Below are positions 22,901 through 35,200 of a stretch of 64,000 nucleotides of DNA, piece after piece. The stretch is from Epiperipatus broadwayi (lineage: Eukaryota > Onychophora > Udeonychophora > Euonychophora > Peripatidae): contig JAQFVV010013368.1 in assembly GCA_028023455.1 (NCBI GenBank), positions 1-64,000 of the forward strand, read 5' to 3'. Position 1 is the stretch's first letter, and each line of letters opens with the position of its first letter. Position numbers and translations under genes: made by a program. The notes under the pieces were generated by a model. It did no database searches, was not told where the DNA came from, and saw nothing but the letters and a program-made list of their open reading frames with translations.

Positions 22901-23350
22901 ATTATCTACATCATCAATTTCTTCAATATGTCCATTCATATCCCTATAACCATTATTCTCTTCCCCTTTTCTTTTTCTTTAAAACTCTGTATATCCTTAA
23001 TTAGGCATTCATATATGGCACTGTTCCACTTCATTATAATTTGCCTATCTCCAGTGGCTATATAAACTATAGCCACCATCCATTCTTGTCTACCCCAACC
23101 TTATTTCAAACCACAAATGTTTTTGACATTTAACAATATTTGAATATTTTTTTTGGTACAACACCTATACCACCACCCCTTTTTTCTTTTTCTTTTCTAT
23201 TTATACCCTGCCATACCAAATGTTCCAGAATAGGTTTTTCTTCTTCTCTTAGATGTGTTTCCATTACTGCTAACATTTTCACTTGCTTTATTTAATTCCA
23301 TCCACTTTTCTGGTCTCCTACCACCTTGCATATTCAAATATCCAATTTAA
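19990..23350 (-). pseudogene. ORF2 of the CR1-like LINE: AP endonuclease, reverse transcriptase, C-terminal CCHC
   Basis: Minus-strand reading gives, in order: a GDMNGHI-like endonuclease motif (frame-broken, near 22950); HPIDYVLVKKEG and TSDHNFFVIEM, the end of an AP-type endonuclease (22800-22680); NFIDIEKAYDRVN, reverse transcriptase motif A (about 21605-21560); GVGLRQGCPMSPILFL, motif B (21435-21386); a decayed FADD motif seen better in copy 2; EMGIKFSEEKSNIMMVNTGE and SVVNRYSYLGIIL (21200-21060); and a C-terminal CKLCKEEIENIKHLLIQC zinc knuckle (about 20304-20250). ORF2 normally nicks the target and copies the element RNA. The frame is split into at least five pieces. Confidence 0.85.
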
Positions 23351-23568
23351 AAAATTTCTTCTTTCCTAACTACTCTTTTATCAATTTTTTTAATTCTTTC
23401 TTCTCCATTATCCATTATATTTATAAATAATTTTCTTACCATTATTTTACAGACCCATTCCTTCTCCATATATACACTTATATCTAAATCAACTACCTTT
23501 TGCTTATTTCTTACATTCCATCTATTCTTTTTCTTTTTGATAATACTACAATTTAACCCCCCCCCCCC

Positions 23569-24570
23569 TTATAAGTTTCCCAAAATATATTCTTTATAAA
23601 TCAGATTTCCTAAAACTTCACTTCCTTGTTTTCCTAAATGCAACCCATCTTTACTATATAATTCCCTCTTTCCAATAAAATAATCCCATATATCCACAAA
23701 CATAACATTATTTCTCTCACACAATTTTTTTAATCTCTCATTATAGAACATGCCCTATCTAACAAATGCATCTTATAAAATCTTGGTAATAGTCCAAGTA
23801 CCCCTAGTCTTCTTTTAATCTTACTCAAATTCCTAATCAATTCTACATACTCATCCATTACTCTCTCAGATCGTTCTGACAAATTATTAGTCCCTACCAT
23901 AACATATACTGTCTACTACCTTGATTGTTTACTTTATCTGCCACATTCCCAATTCTAGATCCAGGCAAATCTACTCTTACTTACCTGCTTTTATTTTCCC
24001 TTGCAATTTATATCCCCACATTCTCTAATTAGTGAAATTTCCTATCAATACTGTCTCATAGTCTACTTTCTTTACTTCATCCATAACATTTTCTACCATC
24101 TTCTGACCCTCCTTCATTACTTCTTATCATTCCTACTCAATAATTCATTTATCTCCTCACATTTTATCTTTAACAATTTTAAATTTACTTCTACATTCTT
24201 CTTCTATCTTACTTCTTCTTTGTCTAACCATCGCCATTGCTCTACTTCTTTATCCACCCATATCTCCTGACACTCTACTAAAAACATACTTTGTCCTATC
24301 TTCCTTAACTACATTTTGCTCCCTTTCCCCTGACTTTCTCTTTAAACTATCTACACTTAGAAACCACTTTCTCACCTCTTTTATCATGTTTCCACTCTGA
24401 CTACATAACCATAAACCTGTTACATCCTTCCTAATCTTATTCAAACATTTCAAGTTATAAACCTCATTACACACAATACACTCTACCAGAGCATGCCTAG
24501 TTTCTTTCTGATGATTATATACACATTGTGGAGTACAAATGCAATCCATATTTCTTATTTCCCAAATCAC
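23569..24570 (-). pseudogene. ORF1 of the CR1-like LINE: PHD finger plus SGNH-type esterase remnant
   Basis: The frame starting at 24570 encodes a PHD-like zinc finger of about 50 residues (CICTPQCVYNHQKE, then CIVCNEVYNLKCL, then GLWLCSQSG). The last expected cysteine is a serine here. Downstream, in other frames, come DLPGSRIGNVADKVNNQG, a GTNNLSERSERV-like block and YSKDGLHLGKQGSEVLGNL (23640-23590). The GTNN and DGLHL blocks correspond to the later motifs of SGNH/GDSL hydrolases. ORF1 proteins with PHD and esterase domains are known from CR1-group elements. The region has several frame breaks. The role of the esterase is not settled even in active relatives. Confidence 0.75.
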
Positions 24571-24764
24571 CTATTTTATATTTGATTTTATTAAAACTGA
24601 TCAAACTATAACCACATATTTTCCAACCATAGGCCTTCAAAACGTTATGTTTTTCTCAGAATAAATGATTATTCTTAAATTTTTTAAAAAAACCCTTTAG
24701 TAATAAACTAAACTAATCAACAAAATAACTTTTTTTAAAAACTTCTATATATAAATAATGAAAA

Positions 24765-26968
24765 ACTTTAATGATGTGTTGTTATGTGATGTGATGTACT
24801 GTAGCTTCTCCTTAAACGAAGTCAAGAATCTCTCAGCAATTATGTCCAGAGAAACCTGTTAGCCACTTTATTTTCCATTCCCTACTCTAAATTTTCCCAT
24901 ATTCTGCTCCATCCCATTTCCACAACATAATCTTTGTCAACTCTATAGCCTTTATATCTAAATCTCCCTTATCTTTTCACAAACCCAGCATAAAAACCAA
25001 TAATCCACTTTCTGTATAATCACTTTTTTCATATTTATTCTTCCATAACTTCATTATATGTACCCTTTCTGTTTTCAAGCATTTACATTCAATTAACAAA
25101 TGCCTAATATTTTCTATTCCTTCCTTACATAATTTACAAAATAAATCACCCATATTTTTCCATTTACATGTATATTCTCTTGTTGCTAAAGATCCCGTTC
25201 GAGCCTTAAACAATAAACTACTTTCCTTACTATTATCATATATTAACTCACACCTAATATTCTGTTTATTTCTATATATATTTAAACTCTTTTTACTCTC
25301 CATACTATTTCTCCATCTCTCTAACTCCCTATTCTTTATTAATAAATCTATTCTTTTATCCCATTCCTTACATCTATAACACTCAACAATCCTCCTAAAA
25401 CAATCATCCCACCTTTGTACAAATATACTGTAACGGGCACACATGCTGTTACATTCTAATAAATAAAATTAAAAATAAAAAGTTCGCAAATAAAAATTTG
25501 TTTTTAAAAATTGAAAATTAAAAGTCATCTAAACTCGTATATATATAAAATTGCACAGATGGAAAATTATTAAAAGAAAACTTTATTAAAGAAAAAAAAA
25601 GTATTTTAAAACTAAATTTTCAGAAAAAAACAACTTAAAGATTTAAAGATAAAAATATATCTTTAATAATGTATATAATTTAATTAATGCTATTGCGTAA
25701 AATGGAAATGATTATTTTCAGTTAGTTAAAGTAAACTAGCCCTTGGGCATCTCAAAATTTATAAGTAAAGGGATCTTTCATCCCTGACCATTATAATACT
25801 GATATACATTCTTTACCCAAATCTTTTGCATTACCTTTCTCACCCATCTTGTCGCCTGCCCTTTACTCATAACCCAATTAAATACTATTTTGGCTATTCT
25901 TTTATTAGCCATAAACTGTAATCTATCAAACATTTTGATTTTACTTTTTGCATCTCTTATATGAAAACTTGACCATCCCATTTCTGCTTCAATTGCCTCC
26001 CTTGCTGTCTATACATCTGCATCCAATGCATGTCTTCCTACTTCCCTTTGAACTTTTTCTTAGTAATTTAATACCCCTTTACTAACACATAATACATCAT
26101 TACCATATGTTAAACTGCTACTGCAACTCCCATATAATTCTAGCTACATCATATTTATTATATGAAAACATTGTTAATTTCTTTATCAATCCCTTTTTTC
26201 CTTTGCTTCATTTATCAATTTTTTCTCCCATTCAATCAAATAATTTTTCTTATTACTTAAAATAATTCCAAATGACTATATCTATTCACCACACTTAACT
26301 TAATATCTCCCAATAAAAATGCCACATCTTTTCTTTCCCCAGTATTAACCATCATTATATTTGATTTTTCTTCACTAAATTTAATCCCCATCTCTTTACC
26401 TACCCTTGCACATATCCCCAGCATAACTTCCATATCAACTCTTTTTTCTGCACACAAAAATATATCATCTGCAAAAAAATACATGACAAAATATATACTC
26501 CCTTACCACCTATTAACGATATCTCTATCCCTCTTCCTAATCTTTCTATTGCTCTTTCCATTTCACTCAAATACAACACAAAAAAATAGGTGACATAGGG
26601 CATCCTTGCCTTAGTCCCACCCCATTTTTAACTTTAACCGATTCTATATTCCCTAATTGATATATATATATAATAATTATTTTCATACAATTTTTTAATA
26701 ATATCAACTAAAGCTTCATCCATTCCCAACCATAATCTATTTCTATTTACTCTATCATATGTCTTCTCTATATCTATAAAACTCATATATAACTGTTTAC
26801 CTGAATTCCTACTCATATCCATAAGTTGTGTAACTACAAATAAACTATCTCCTATACGCCTATCTAATTTAAAACCACCTTGCATTTCCCCCACTACATT
26901 ATTCCCTTCCATCCATTTTACAACTCCTCTAGCCACCATATATGACAAAACTTTATATAAAACAGATA
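24765..26968 (-). mobile_element. CR1-like LINE copy 2, 5'-truncated, interrupted by an insertion
   Basis: The 3' end with TGATG repeats lies at 24765-24800. The C-terminal zinc-knuckle frame (CKLCKEGIENIRHLLIECKC in translation) is at 25444-24977. The FADD motif with its CAEKRVDMEVML context is around 26480, and motif A (FIDIEKTYDRVN) is near 26780. It is truncated within the reverse transcriptase (SVLYKVLSYMVA at its 5' end, near 26960). Copy 3 starts within a few bases of that truncation point. Positions 25429-25795 hold foreign DNA. Confidence 0.85.
25429..25795. mobile_element. Insertion of about 365 bp in LINE copy 2, possible solo LTR
   Basis: Foreign AT-rich DNA separates two parts of the LINE that are contiguous in the other copies. 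The hexamer ATACTG occurs at the left junction (25425-25430) and again at 25797-25802. The left end reads TGTAACGGGC, a start common in gypsy LTRs, but a matching CA end is not evident. It may be a solo LTR or another small element. Confidence 0.45.
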
Positions 26969-26969
26969 A

Positions 26970-28185
26970 AACAAATAATGTGATGTACTGTAGCTTCTTC
27001 TTAAATGAAGTCAAGAATCTCTCAGCAATTATGCCAAGAAAAACTTGTTAGCTACTAAATTTTACATACTCCAATCTAAGTTTTCCCATATTCTGCTCCA
27101 TCCCATTTCCACAACATAATATTTGTCAACTCTACAGCCTTTATATCTAAACCCCCCTTATCTTTTTCCAAACCCAGGATAAAAACCAATACTCTACTTT
27201 CTGTATAATCACTTTTTTCATATTTATTTTTCCATAACTTCATTATATTTGCCCTTTCTGTTTTCAAGCATTTACATTCAATTAACAGATGCCTAATATT
27301 TTCTATTCCTTCCTTACATAATTTACAGACTAAATCACCCATATTTTTCCATTTACATGTATATTCTCTTGTTGCTAAAGATCATGTTCGAGCTTTAAAC
27401 AATAAACTACTTTCCTTATTATTATCATATATTAACTCGCACCTAATATTCTGTTTATTTCTATATATATTTAAACTATTTTTACTCTCCATACTAGTTC
27501 TCCATCTCTCTAACTTGCTATTCTTTATTAATAAATCTATTCTTTTATCTCATTCCTTACCACTATAACATTCAACAATCCTCCTAACACAATCAACCCA
27601 TCTTTTGTACAAATATACTGATATAAATTCTTTATCCAAATCTTTTGCATACTGTGTTACCTTTCTCAACCATCTTGTTGCCTGCCCTTTACTCATAACC
27701 CAATTAAATACTACTTTAGCTATTCTTTTATTATCCATAAACAGTAATCTGCCAAACATTTTCATTTTACTTTTTGCATCTCTCATATGAAAACTTGACC
27801 ATCCCATTTCTCCTTGAATTGCCTCCTTTGCTGTCCATACATTTGCATCCAATGCATGTCTTCCTACTTCCATTTAAACATTTTCTAAGTAATTTAATAC
27901 CCCATTACTAACATATAATGCATCATTACTTATATGTTAACCCTGCTACTGCAACTTCTTTCCATATAATTCTAACTACACCATATTTATTATATGAAAA
28001 CACTGTTAATTTCTTTATCAATCCCTTTCTTTTCTTTGCTTCATTTATCAATTTTTTCTCCCATTCATCCAAATAATTTTTCTGATTACTTAAAATAATT
28101 CCCAAATAACTATATCTATTCACCACACTTAACTTAATATCTCCAAATAAAAATTCCACATATTCTCTTTCCCCACATTAATACA
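26970..28185 (-). mobile_element. CR1-like LINE copy 3, 5'-truncated
   Basis: The 3' TGATG tail at about 26975 abuts the truncated 5' end of copy 2. The body covers the zinc-knuckle region (27342-27076), the middle C-terminal region (27873-27550) and ends within EFLFGDIKLSVVNRYSYLGI (28159-28100). The order and orientation are the same as in copy 2, with frameshifts between segments. Confidence 0.85.
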
Positions 28186-28261
28186 ACAAATCTCTTCATA
28201 TTAAATAATAATAATTGTTAATTGTGCTGCATATGATAATTGTCCCTATCATATTCTGATA

Positions 28262-28727
28262 AATGAAATAGCTATAATATAATGATGTGATGTACTGTGG
28301 CTTCTCCTTAAATGAAGTCAAGAATATCTGAGCAATTATGTCCAGATAAACCTGTTAGCCATTTTATTTTCCATTCCCCACTCTAAATTATCCCATATTC
28401 TGCTCTATCTCATTTCCACAACATAATCTTTGTCAACTCTATAACCTTTATATCTAAATCCCCCTTATCTTTTCCCAAACCCAGCATAAAAACCAACAAT
28501 TCACTTTCTGTATAATCACTTTTTTCATATTTATTTTTCCATAACTTCATTTTATGTATCCTTTCTGTTTTCAAGCATTTATATTCAATTAACAAATGCC
28601 TAATATTTTCTATTCTTTCCTTACATAATTTACAAAATAAATCACCCATATTTTCCCATTTACATGTATATTCTCTTGTAGCTAAAGATCCCATTCGAGC
28701 CTTAAACAATAAACTACCTACCTTACT
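28262..28727 (-). mobile_element. CR1-like LINE copy 4, short 5' truncation
   Basis: This copy holds only the 3' region and the zinc-knuckle part (28709-28410, CKLCKERIENIRHLLIEYKC, where one cysteine-position change is visible). It is followed after a few bases by the 3' tail of copy 5. Confidence 0.85.
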
Positions 28728-28734
28728 GTTACCA

Positions 28735-29457
28735 TAATGTGATGTGATGTGATGTATTATGGCTTCTCCTTAAACGAAGTCAAGAATATCTCAGCAATTA
28801 TGCCCAGAGAAACCTGTTAGCCACTTTCTTTTACATTCCCCACTCTAAATTTACCCATAATCTGCTCTATCCCATTTCCACAACATAATTTTTGTCAACT
28901 CTATAACCTTTATATCTAAATCCCCCTTATCTTTTCCCAAACCTAGCATAAAAACCAATAATTCACTTTCTGTATAATCACTCTTTTCATATTTATTTTT
29001 CCACAACTTCATTATATGTACCCTTTCTGTTTTCAAACATTTACATTCAATTAACAAATGCCTAATATTTTCAATTCCTTCCTTAAATAATTTACAAAAT
29101 AAATCACCCATATTTTTTCATTTACATGTATATTCTTTTGTAGCTAAAGATCCCGTTCGAGCTTTAAACAATAAACTACTTTCCTTACTATTATCATAAA
29201 TTAACTCACACCTAATATTCTGTTTATTTCTATATATATTTAAACTCTTTTTACTCTCCATACTATTTCTCCATCTCTCTAACTCCCTAGTCTTTATTAA
29301 TAAATCTATTCTTTTATCCCATTCCTTACTACTATAACTCTCAATAATCCTCTTAACACAATCATCCCATCTTTTGTACAAATATACTGATATAAATTCT
29401 TTATCCAAATCTTTTGCATAGCGCATTACCTTTCTCACCCATCTTGTTACCATCAGT
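28735..29457 (-). mobile_element. CR1-like LINE copy 5, 5'-truncated
   Basis: It starts on the plus strand with a clear GTGATGTGATGTGATG tail (28738-28755). It extends through the zinc-knuckle region (29111-28851) to RWVRKVMRYAKDLDKEF (near 29450), where it is truncated. Confidence 0.85.
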
Positions 29458-29747
29458 GCTGCCCTCTTTTTTGACTTTTTATGAGATCATTTGATAATTA
29501 GTACAAATGTCGGTAAAATGAAAGTAAAATAAAAAATTTTAAAACTAAAGCCTAAAATCTTTAATGTAATAAGACTTAGTATGAAGCCACAAATAAGAAA
29601 TTTAAAAGATCTTCCAAATAATTCAAAGACCTTTAAATGATATCTTAATAAATAGTAAGACTTTAATTTACACTTTAAAGTAACTTTAAATATATCAAAA
29701 CTGATTCTTTACATGTTTCTACAGGCATTTGGTCTTGCTATGTCAAT
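29458..29747. other. AT-rich spacer, nothing recognised
   Basis: No feature was recognised between LINE copy 5 and the RTE fragment. Confidence 0.4.
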
Positions 29748-30867
29748 ACCGAAGAAGTGAGACATGCAAATAAATTTATGATGATTTCTAACTTGTAAAG
29801 ATGTTAATTGGAAGAATGCAGCATTAATATTTCAAAAAGGTGATAAAGAAGATATTAGAAATTAGACCTATTAGACTTTTATCAGTTTTATACACATTTT
29901 TTACCAACATAATTACAACTTGTCTTCAGAGAACATTGGATTTCCACCAACCAAGAGAACAAGCTGGATTTAAAAGTGGTTTTAGTACAGTAGATCATAT
30001 ACAGGTATTGAGAGAAATTACAGGGTGATTCTATATCTCCAAAACTTTTTACAGCAGTGCTGCGAGAAGTATTTTGTGGATTAAAATGGGAATCTAAAGG
30101 AGTGAAAGTAAATGGAAATTATTTAAGTCATTTAGATTTTGCAGATGATGTAGTTGTTTTTGCAAATAATGCTTTAGAGCTGCAGGAAATGTTGCAGGAG
30201 TTATCAGGTGAAAGTAGGATTAAAGATAACTGTTAAAAAGATTAAAATAATGTTTAATGGATTTTTTCAAAATATAAAAATAAAAATTGATTATGATGAA
30301 TTAGAAGAAATTAACAATTACAAATACCTTGGTCAGATTATTAATATAGATGGAAATCTGAAAATGAAATTAATCATAGAATTAAACTTGGTTGGAGTGC
30401 TTTTGGTAGAAATAACTTGATACTAAAAGGAAATATGCCTGTGTTTGAAAAGGAAGGTTTTTAATAAATGTGTTTTATGGATCTGAGACTTGGACACTTA
30501 ATAGAAGAGCAATACAGAGATTTCAGACCACCCAAAGAAGTATGGAGAGATGCATGTTGGGAATAACAAGAAGAGATAAAAACACAATATATGGATAAGA
30601 GAACAAACAGGTGTTACTGACCTCATTGAAAAAAATTAAAAGACTGAAGTGGAGTTGGGCTGGACATACTGGTAGAAGAGATGATAATAGATGGACAATT
30701 GAAATCTTAAACTGGATTCCAAGAGTTTGTAAAAGACCAAGGATGAGACCACATGAAGATGCATGGATGAATTAAGAAAGTGTGTAGGAGTGGAGAAGGG
30801 AAGCTAAAGATCAGAGAAGATGTATTGAACTTGGAGAGACCTTCATCCTGCAGTTGATTGATAATGG
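29748..30867 (+). pseudogene. RTE-type LINE fragment with an internal deletion
   Basis: It aligns by eye with 34023-35490 of the long RTE copy. PIRLLSVLYTFFTNIITTCL and FHQPREQAGFKSGFSTVDH are visible (29870-29995), followed directly by the segment after motif B. About 220 bp that includes the motif A region is missing, joined at about 30023-30027. FADDVVVFANNA (about 30138-30173) and the C-terminal region follow with frameshifts. The 3' end reaches the TGATGATG tail, where LINE copy 6 begins. Confidence 0.85.
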
Positions 30868-32087
30868 TTGATGATGAAGACTGGAAAAAGAGAAGATGTA
30901 GAATTTTTATTGGGGGATATAAAGTTAAGTGTGGTGAATAGATATGGTTATTTGGGAATCATCTTGAGTAATCAGAAAAATTCCTTGGATGAATGGGAGA
31001 AAAAATTGATAAATGAAACAAAGAAAAGAAAGAGATTGATAAAGAAATTAACAGTGTTTTCATATAATCAATATGATGTAGCTAGAATTGTATGAAAGGT
31101 AGTGGCAGTAGCAAGGTAAACATATGGCAATGAGGTGTTTTGTGTCAGTAAAGGGGTATTAGATTACTTACAAAAAGTATAAAAGGAAGTAGGAAGACAT
31201 GCATTAGATGCAGAGGTGTGGACAGCAAAGGAGACAATTCAAGGAGAAATCCAATGGTCAAGTTTTTATATGAGAGATGCAAAAATAAAATGATAATATT
31301 TGGTAGGTTGCAGTTCATGGATAATAAAAGAATAGCCAAAATAGTATTTAATTGGGTTATGAGTAAAAGGCAGGCAACAAGATGGGTGAGAAAGGTAATG
31401 TGGTATGCAAAAGATTTGGATAAAGAATTTATATCAGTGTACTTGTATAAAAGGTGGAATGATTGTGTTAGAAAGATAGTTGAGGGTTATAGTGGTAAGG
31501 AATGGGATAGAAGAATAGATGCATTAATAAAGAATAGGGAGTTGGAGAGATGGAGAACTAGTATGGAGAGTAAAAAGAGTTTAAATATATATAGAAATAA
31601 ATGGAACATTAGGTGCGAGTTAATAGCAAGGAAAGTAGTTTATTGTTTAAGGCTCGAATGGGATCTTTAGCAAAAAGAGAATATACATATAAATAGAAAA
31701 ATGTGGGTGATTTAGTCTGCAAATTGTGTAAGGAAGGCATTGAAAATATTAGGCATCTATTCATTGAATGTAAATGCTTGAAACTAGAAAGGATACAAAT
31801 AATGAAGTTATGGAAAAATAAATATGAATAAAGTGATTATACAGAAAGTGGGTTATTGGTTTTTATGCTGGATTTGGGAAAACAAGTGGGATTAGATATA
31901 ATGGCCATAGAGTTGACAAAGATTATGTTGTGGAAATGGGATGGAGCAGATTATGGGAAAGCTTAGGGTGGGGAATGGAAGGGGAAAGTAAAGTGACTAA
32001 CAGGTTTCTTTGGCCATAGTTGCTGAGAGATTCCTGGCTCTATTTAAGGAGAAATCACATTACATCGCATTACGTATTTTCCAATCT
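30868..32087 (+). mobile_element. CR1-like LINE copy 6, opposite orientation, 5'-truncated
   Basis: Its 5' end (TGKREDVEFLLGDIKLSVVN in translation) is joined directly to the GATGATG tail of the RTE fragment. It runs through the C-terminal region (31218-31670) and a broken zinc knuckle (CKLCKEGIENIRHLFIEC, near 31720-31775), then the 3' region to about 32080. It is the only copy of this family in the window that is on the plus strand. Confidence 0.85.
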
Positions 32088-32205
32088 TAGGTTTTCAAAA
32101 CGTTATCTTTTTTCTCAAAAACACTTTAGTAACAAACTTACTAAAAACTAATCAACAAAATAACTTTTTTTTAAAAAACTTCTTTATATAAATAACAATA
32201 TATAT
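32088..32205 (-). repeat. Fragment of the CR1-like LINE 5' region
   Basis: The segment matches 24640-24765, the region upstream of ORF1 in the long copy, in the same orientation on the plus strand (shared AACTAATCAACAAAATAAC). It sits between LINE copy 6 and the start of the RTE element. Confidence 0.65.
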
Positions 32206-35200
32206 ATAAATAACGGCTGCAGAAAGGAGTTTGCTATTAACTGAAAGGAGACTCTTTGATTCCTCTTGGAGGCCTTAAAGGAACCGAGCAGGGCAAATTC
32301 CTAATGTCCACTCCATACGTTCTTGTCATTGCAGCTGTTATTACTATGTGATTATTCAAATAGTATATGAACATGGATGGGCTGCTCACTAACACGCATT
32401 AGCCAGCATGGTGAGTTTATTGGCTTTTTACCTCTGAGTTTAAGATCAAGAAACACCATGGTCTTTCTTCTCAGTGCCTGATAAGGCAGAATAAATGTTT
32501 GTGTAAATGATAAATATTTTTTCAATACATATATACAATTATGACAGACAAAAATAAAGCATGGCCCTTATTCCCAGGAGGCTGTAAAGTCATCAACCAA
32601 GGCAGCAGTTGGTGGCCGAAGGTGGAGGGTGCTAAGAATCCCCTGATTGTGGATCCAGGCTGCCATTTGATGATGACTTTTTATTTAGATACTTACAACT
32701 GCAGATCACTTTCAAGTGAAGGAAGATTTCAAGAATTAGAAGAAGAACTCTCTTATATTAAATGGGACATTATTGGACTTTGTGAAGTTAGAAGAAAAGG
32801 TGAAGAAACAATTGATTTAAAAAGTGGACATATACTCTATTATAAAGGCACAAATATTGGAAATACAAGTGGAGTAGGATTCATTATAAATAAAAAGTGG
32901 AAGAACAATATTGTCGAGATTGATGGTGTATCGGACAGAGTAGCAAGATTAGTTATACAACTTAATAGCAGATACCAAATGCAGATAATTCAGGTTTATG
33001 CCCCAACAAGTTCTCATAGTGATGAAGTAGTAGACGATTTTTATATAGATGTACAAAAGGCTTTTGGTCAGAGTAAACAACATTTTAAAATTGTTATGGG
33101 AGACTTTAATGCTAGAATTGGTAAACAAATGAAAGATGGAAGTGCTGTAGGTAATTTTGGTTATGGTAATAGAAATGAGAGAGGACATAGACTTGTGGAG
33201 TTTGCAGAAAAAGAAAAACTTTATATTATGAATTCTTTTTTTGAGAAAGATGTTAAAAGGAAATGAACATGGAAGCATCCAAATGAAGTTACAGCAGAAT
33301 TGGATTATATTTTGACTAACAGGAAATACATATTTCAAGATTGTAATGTTCTTAATAAATTTAACACAGGAAGTGATCATCGATGAGTAAGGTGTAAGAT
33401 ACGTGTTAATGTAAAACTAGAGAGACAAAAATTATTAAGAAAAACAATATTTACAGTTGATATTCCTAATCTTCAGAAACATTCTAATGAATTTAAATTA
33501 GAACTTACAAATCGGTTTCAAGTATTAGTATATTGTGAACATGATTCAGATTTGAATGAAATTAATAAGAAAATAACTGATACACTTTTAAAAACTGCAA
33601 CAAAGATAGCTGGTAGAAAAAAGCAGCAAGTGACCAATAAAATTTCTACTGAGACTAGAGAATTTATGAAGAAAAGAAGGAATATGAAGATATACAAAAA
33701 TGATGCATTAAAAAGAATTGAATATCTCGAATTTTGTAAAATGGTGCGGAAAAGAGTTGAAAATGATATAAGAAAGTATAACTGTGAACTAGCAAGGAAA
33801 GCTGTAGAAGAAAATAAAAGTCTTAAAAATGTAAAACAACATTTTGGTATTGGTAGGAAATTTATATCTGCAATAAGAAAAAAAGATGGAATTGTTACTA
33901 AAAAGAGAGATGACATCATGAAATTGGTAGAACATTTTTATCAAGAATTATATAGTAATAAAGAACAAGTACCTCCTATATCTATTACATCTTCTGAATT
34001 GCCCAGAATTTTAAATGAGTAAGTGAGACACGCAATTAAATGTATGAAGAAAGGAAAGGCTCCAGGTAATGATGGAATTATAATTGATATATTAAAAGAA
34101 GCAGATGAAGAAATAGAATTTTTTTTAGCAAAGTTATATACCAAATGTCTAAATGATAAAGATGTACCAGATGATTGGAAGAATGCAGTGATAATATTAA
34201 TATTTAAAAAAGGTGATAAAGAAGATATTAGAAATTACAGACCTATCAGCCTTTTATCAGTTTTATATAAAAATTTTACCAAGATAATTACAACTCGTCT
34301 ACAGAGAACATTGGATTTCCTCCAACCAAGAGAACAAGCTGGATTTAAAAGTGGTTTTAGTACAGTAGATCATATCCAGGTGTTGAGAGAAGTTATAGAA
34401 AGGATGAATGAATATGAGTTGTCATTATGTTTTGGATTTGTAGATTATGAAAAGGCATTTGATTCTATAAACATTTCTTCAGTGATTAAAGCATTGGATC
34501 ATCAAGGTATAGATCCAGGATATTGTCATATTTTGAAGAATATTTATAAAAATGCAACAGTAACAATTAGATTACATAATGATACTGGGAAAGTCAACAT
34601 TGAGAAAGGTGTAAGACAAGGTGACTCCATATCTCCAAAACTTTTTACAGCAGTGCTGCATGAAGTATTTTGTGGATTAAAATGGGAAACTAAAGGAGTG
34701 AAAGTAAATGGTGATTATTTAAGTCATTTAGATTTCGCAGATGATGTAGTTGTTTTTGCAAATAATGCTTCAGATCTGCAGGAAATGTTGCAGGAATTAT
34801 CAGATGAAAGTAGGAAAGTAGGACTAAAGATAGTTAAAAAGACTAAAGTAATGTTTAATCGATTTGCTCAAAATATGAAAATAAAGATTGATTATAATGA
34901 ATTAGAAGAAGTTAACAGTTACAAATACCTTGGTCAGATTATTAATACAGATGGAAACATAATGGAAGAAATTAATCATGGAATTAAACTTGGTTGGAGT
35001 GCTTTTGGTAGAAATAACTTGATACTAAAAGGAAATATGCCTATGTATTTGAAAAGGAAGGTTTTTAACAATTGTGTTTTACCAGTTTTTACTTATGGTT
35101 CTGAGACTTGGACACTTAATAGAAGATCAATACAGAGACTTCAGACCACTCAAAGAAGTATGGAGAGATTCATGTTGGGAGTATCAAGAAGAGATCGAAA

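Larger units (their letters stand above)
19918..24765 (-). mobile_element. CR1-like LINE, long copy with both ORFs
   Basis: On the minus strand the order is a 5' region (24765-24571), an ORF1 with PHD-finger and SGNH-hydrolase remnants (24570-23569), an endonuclease region (about 23350-22510), a reverse transcriptase (about 22250-20740), a C-terminal zinc-knuckle region (20629-20162), and a 3' region ending in a TGATG-type microsatellite near 19920. At about 4.85 kb it has the length and order of a full CR1/L2-like non-LTR retrotransposon. Five other truncated copies follow between 24.8 and 32.1 kb. Many stops and frameshifts make it inactive. Confidence 0.85.

Noticed and set aside
32949-33380. 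143-codon minus-strand frame opposite the RTE endonuclease
   Set aside because: It is a shadow of the real plus-strand coding sequence, which carries all conserved motifs.
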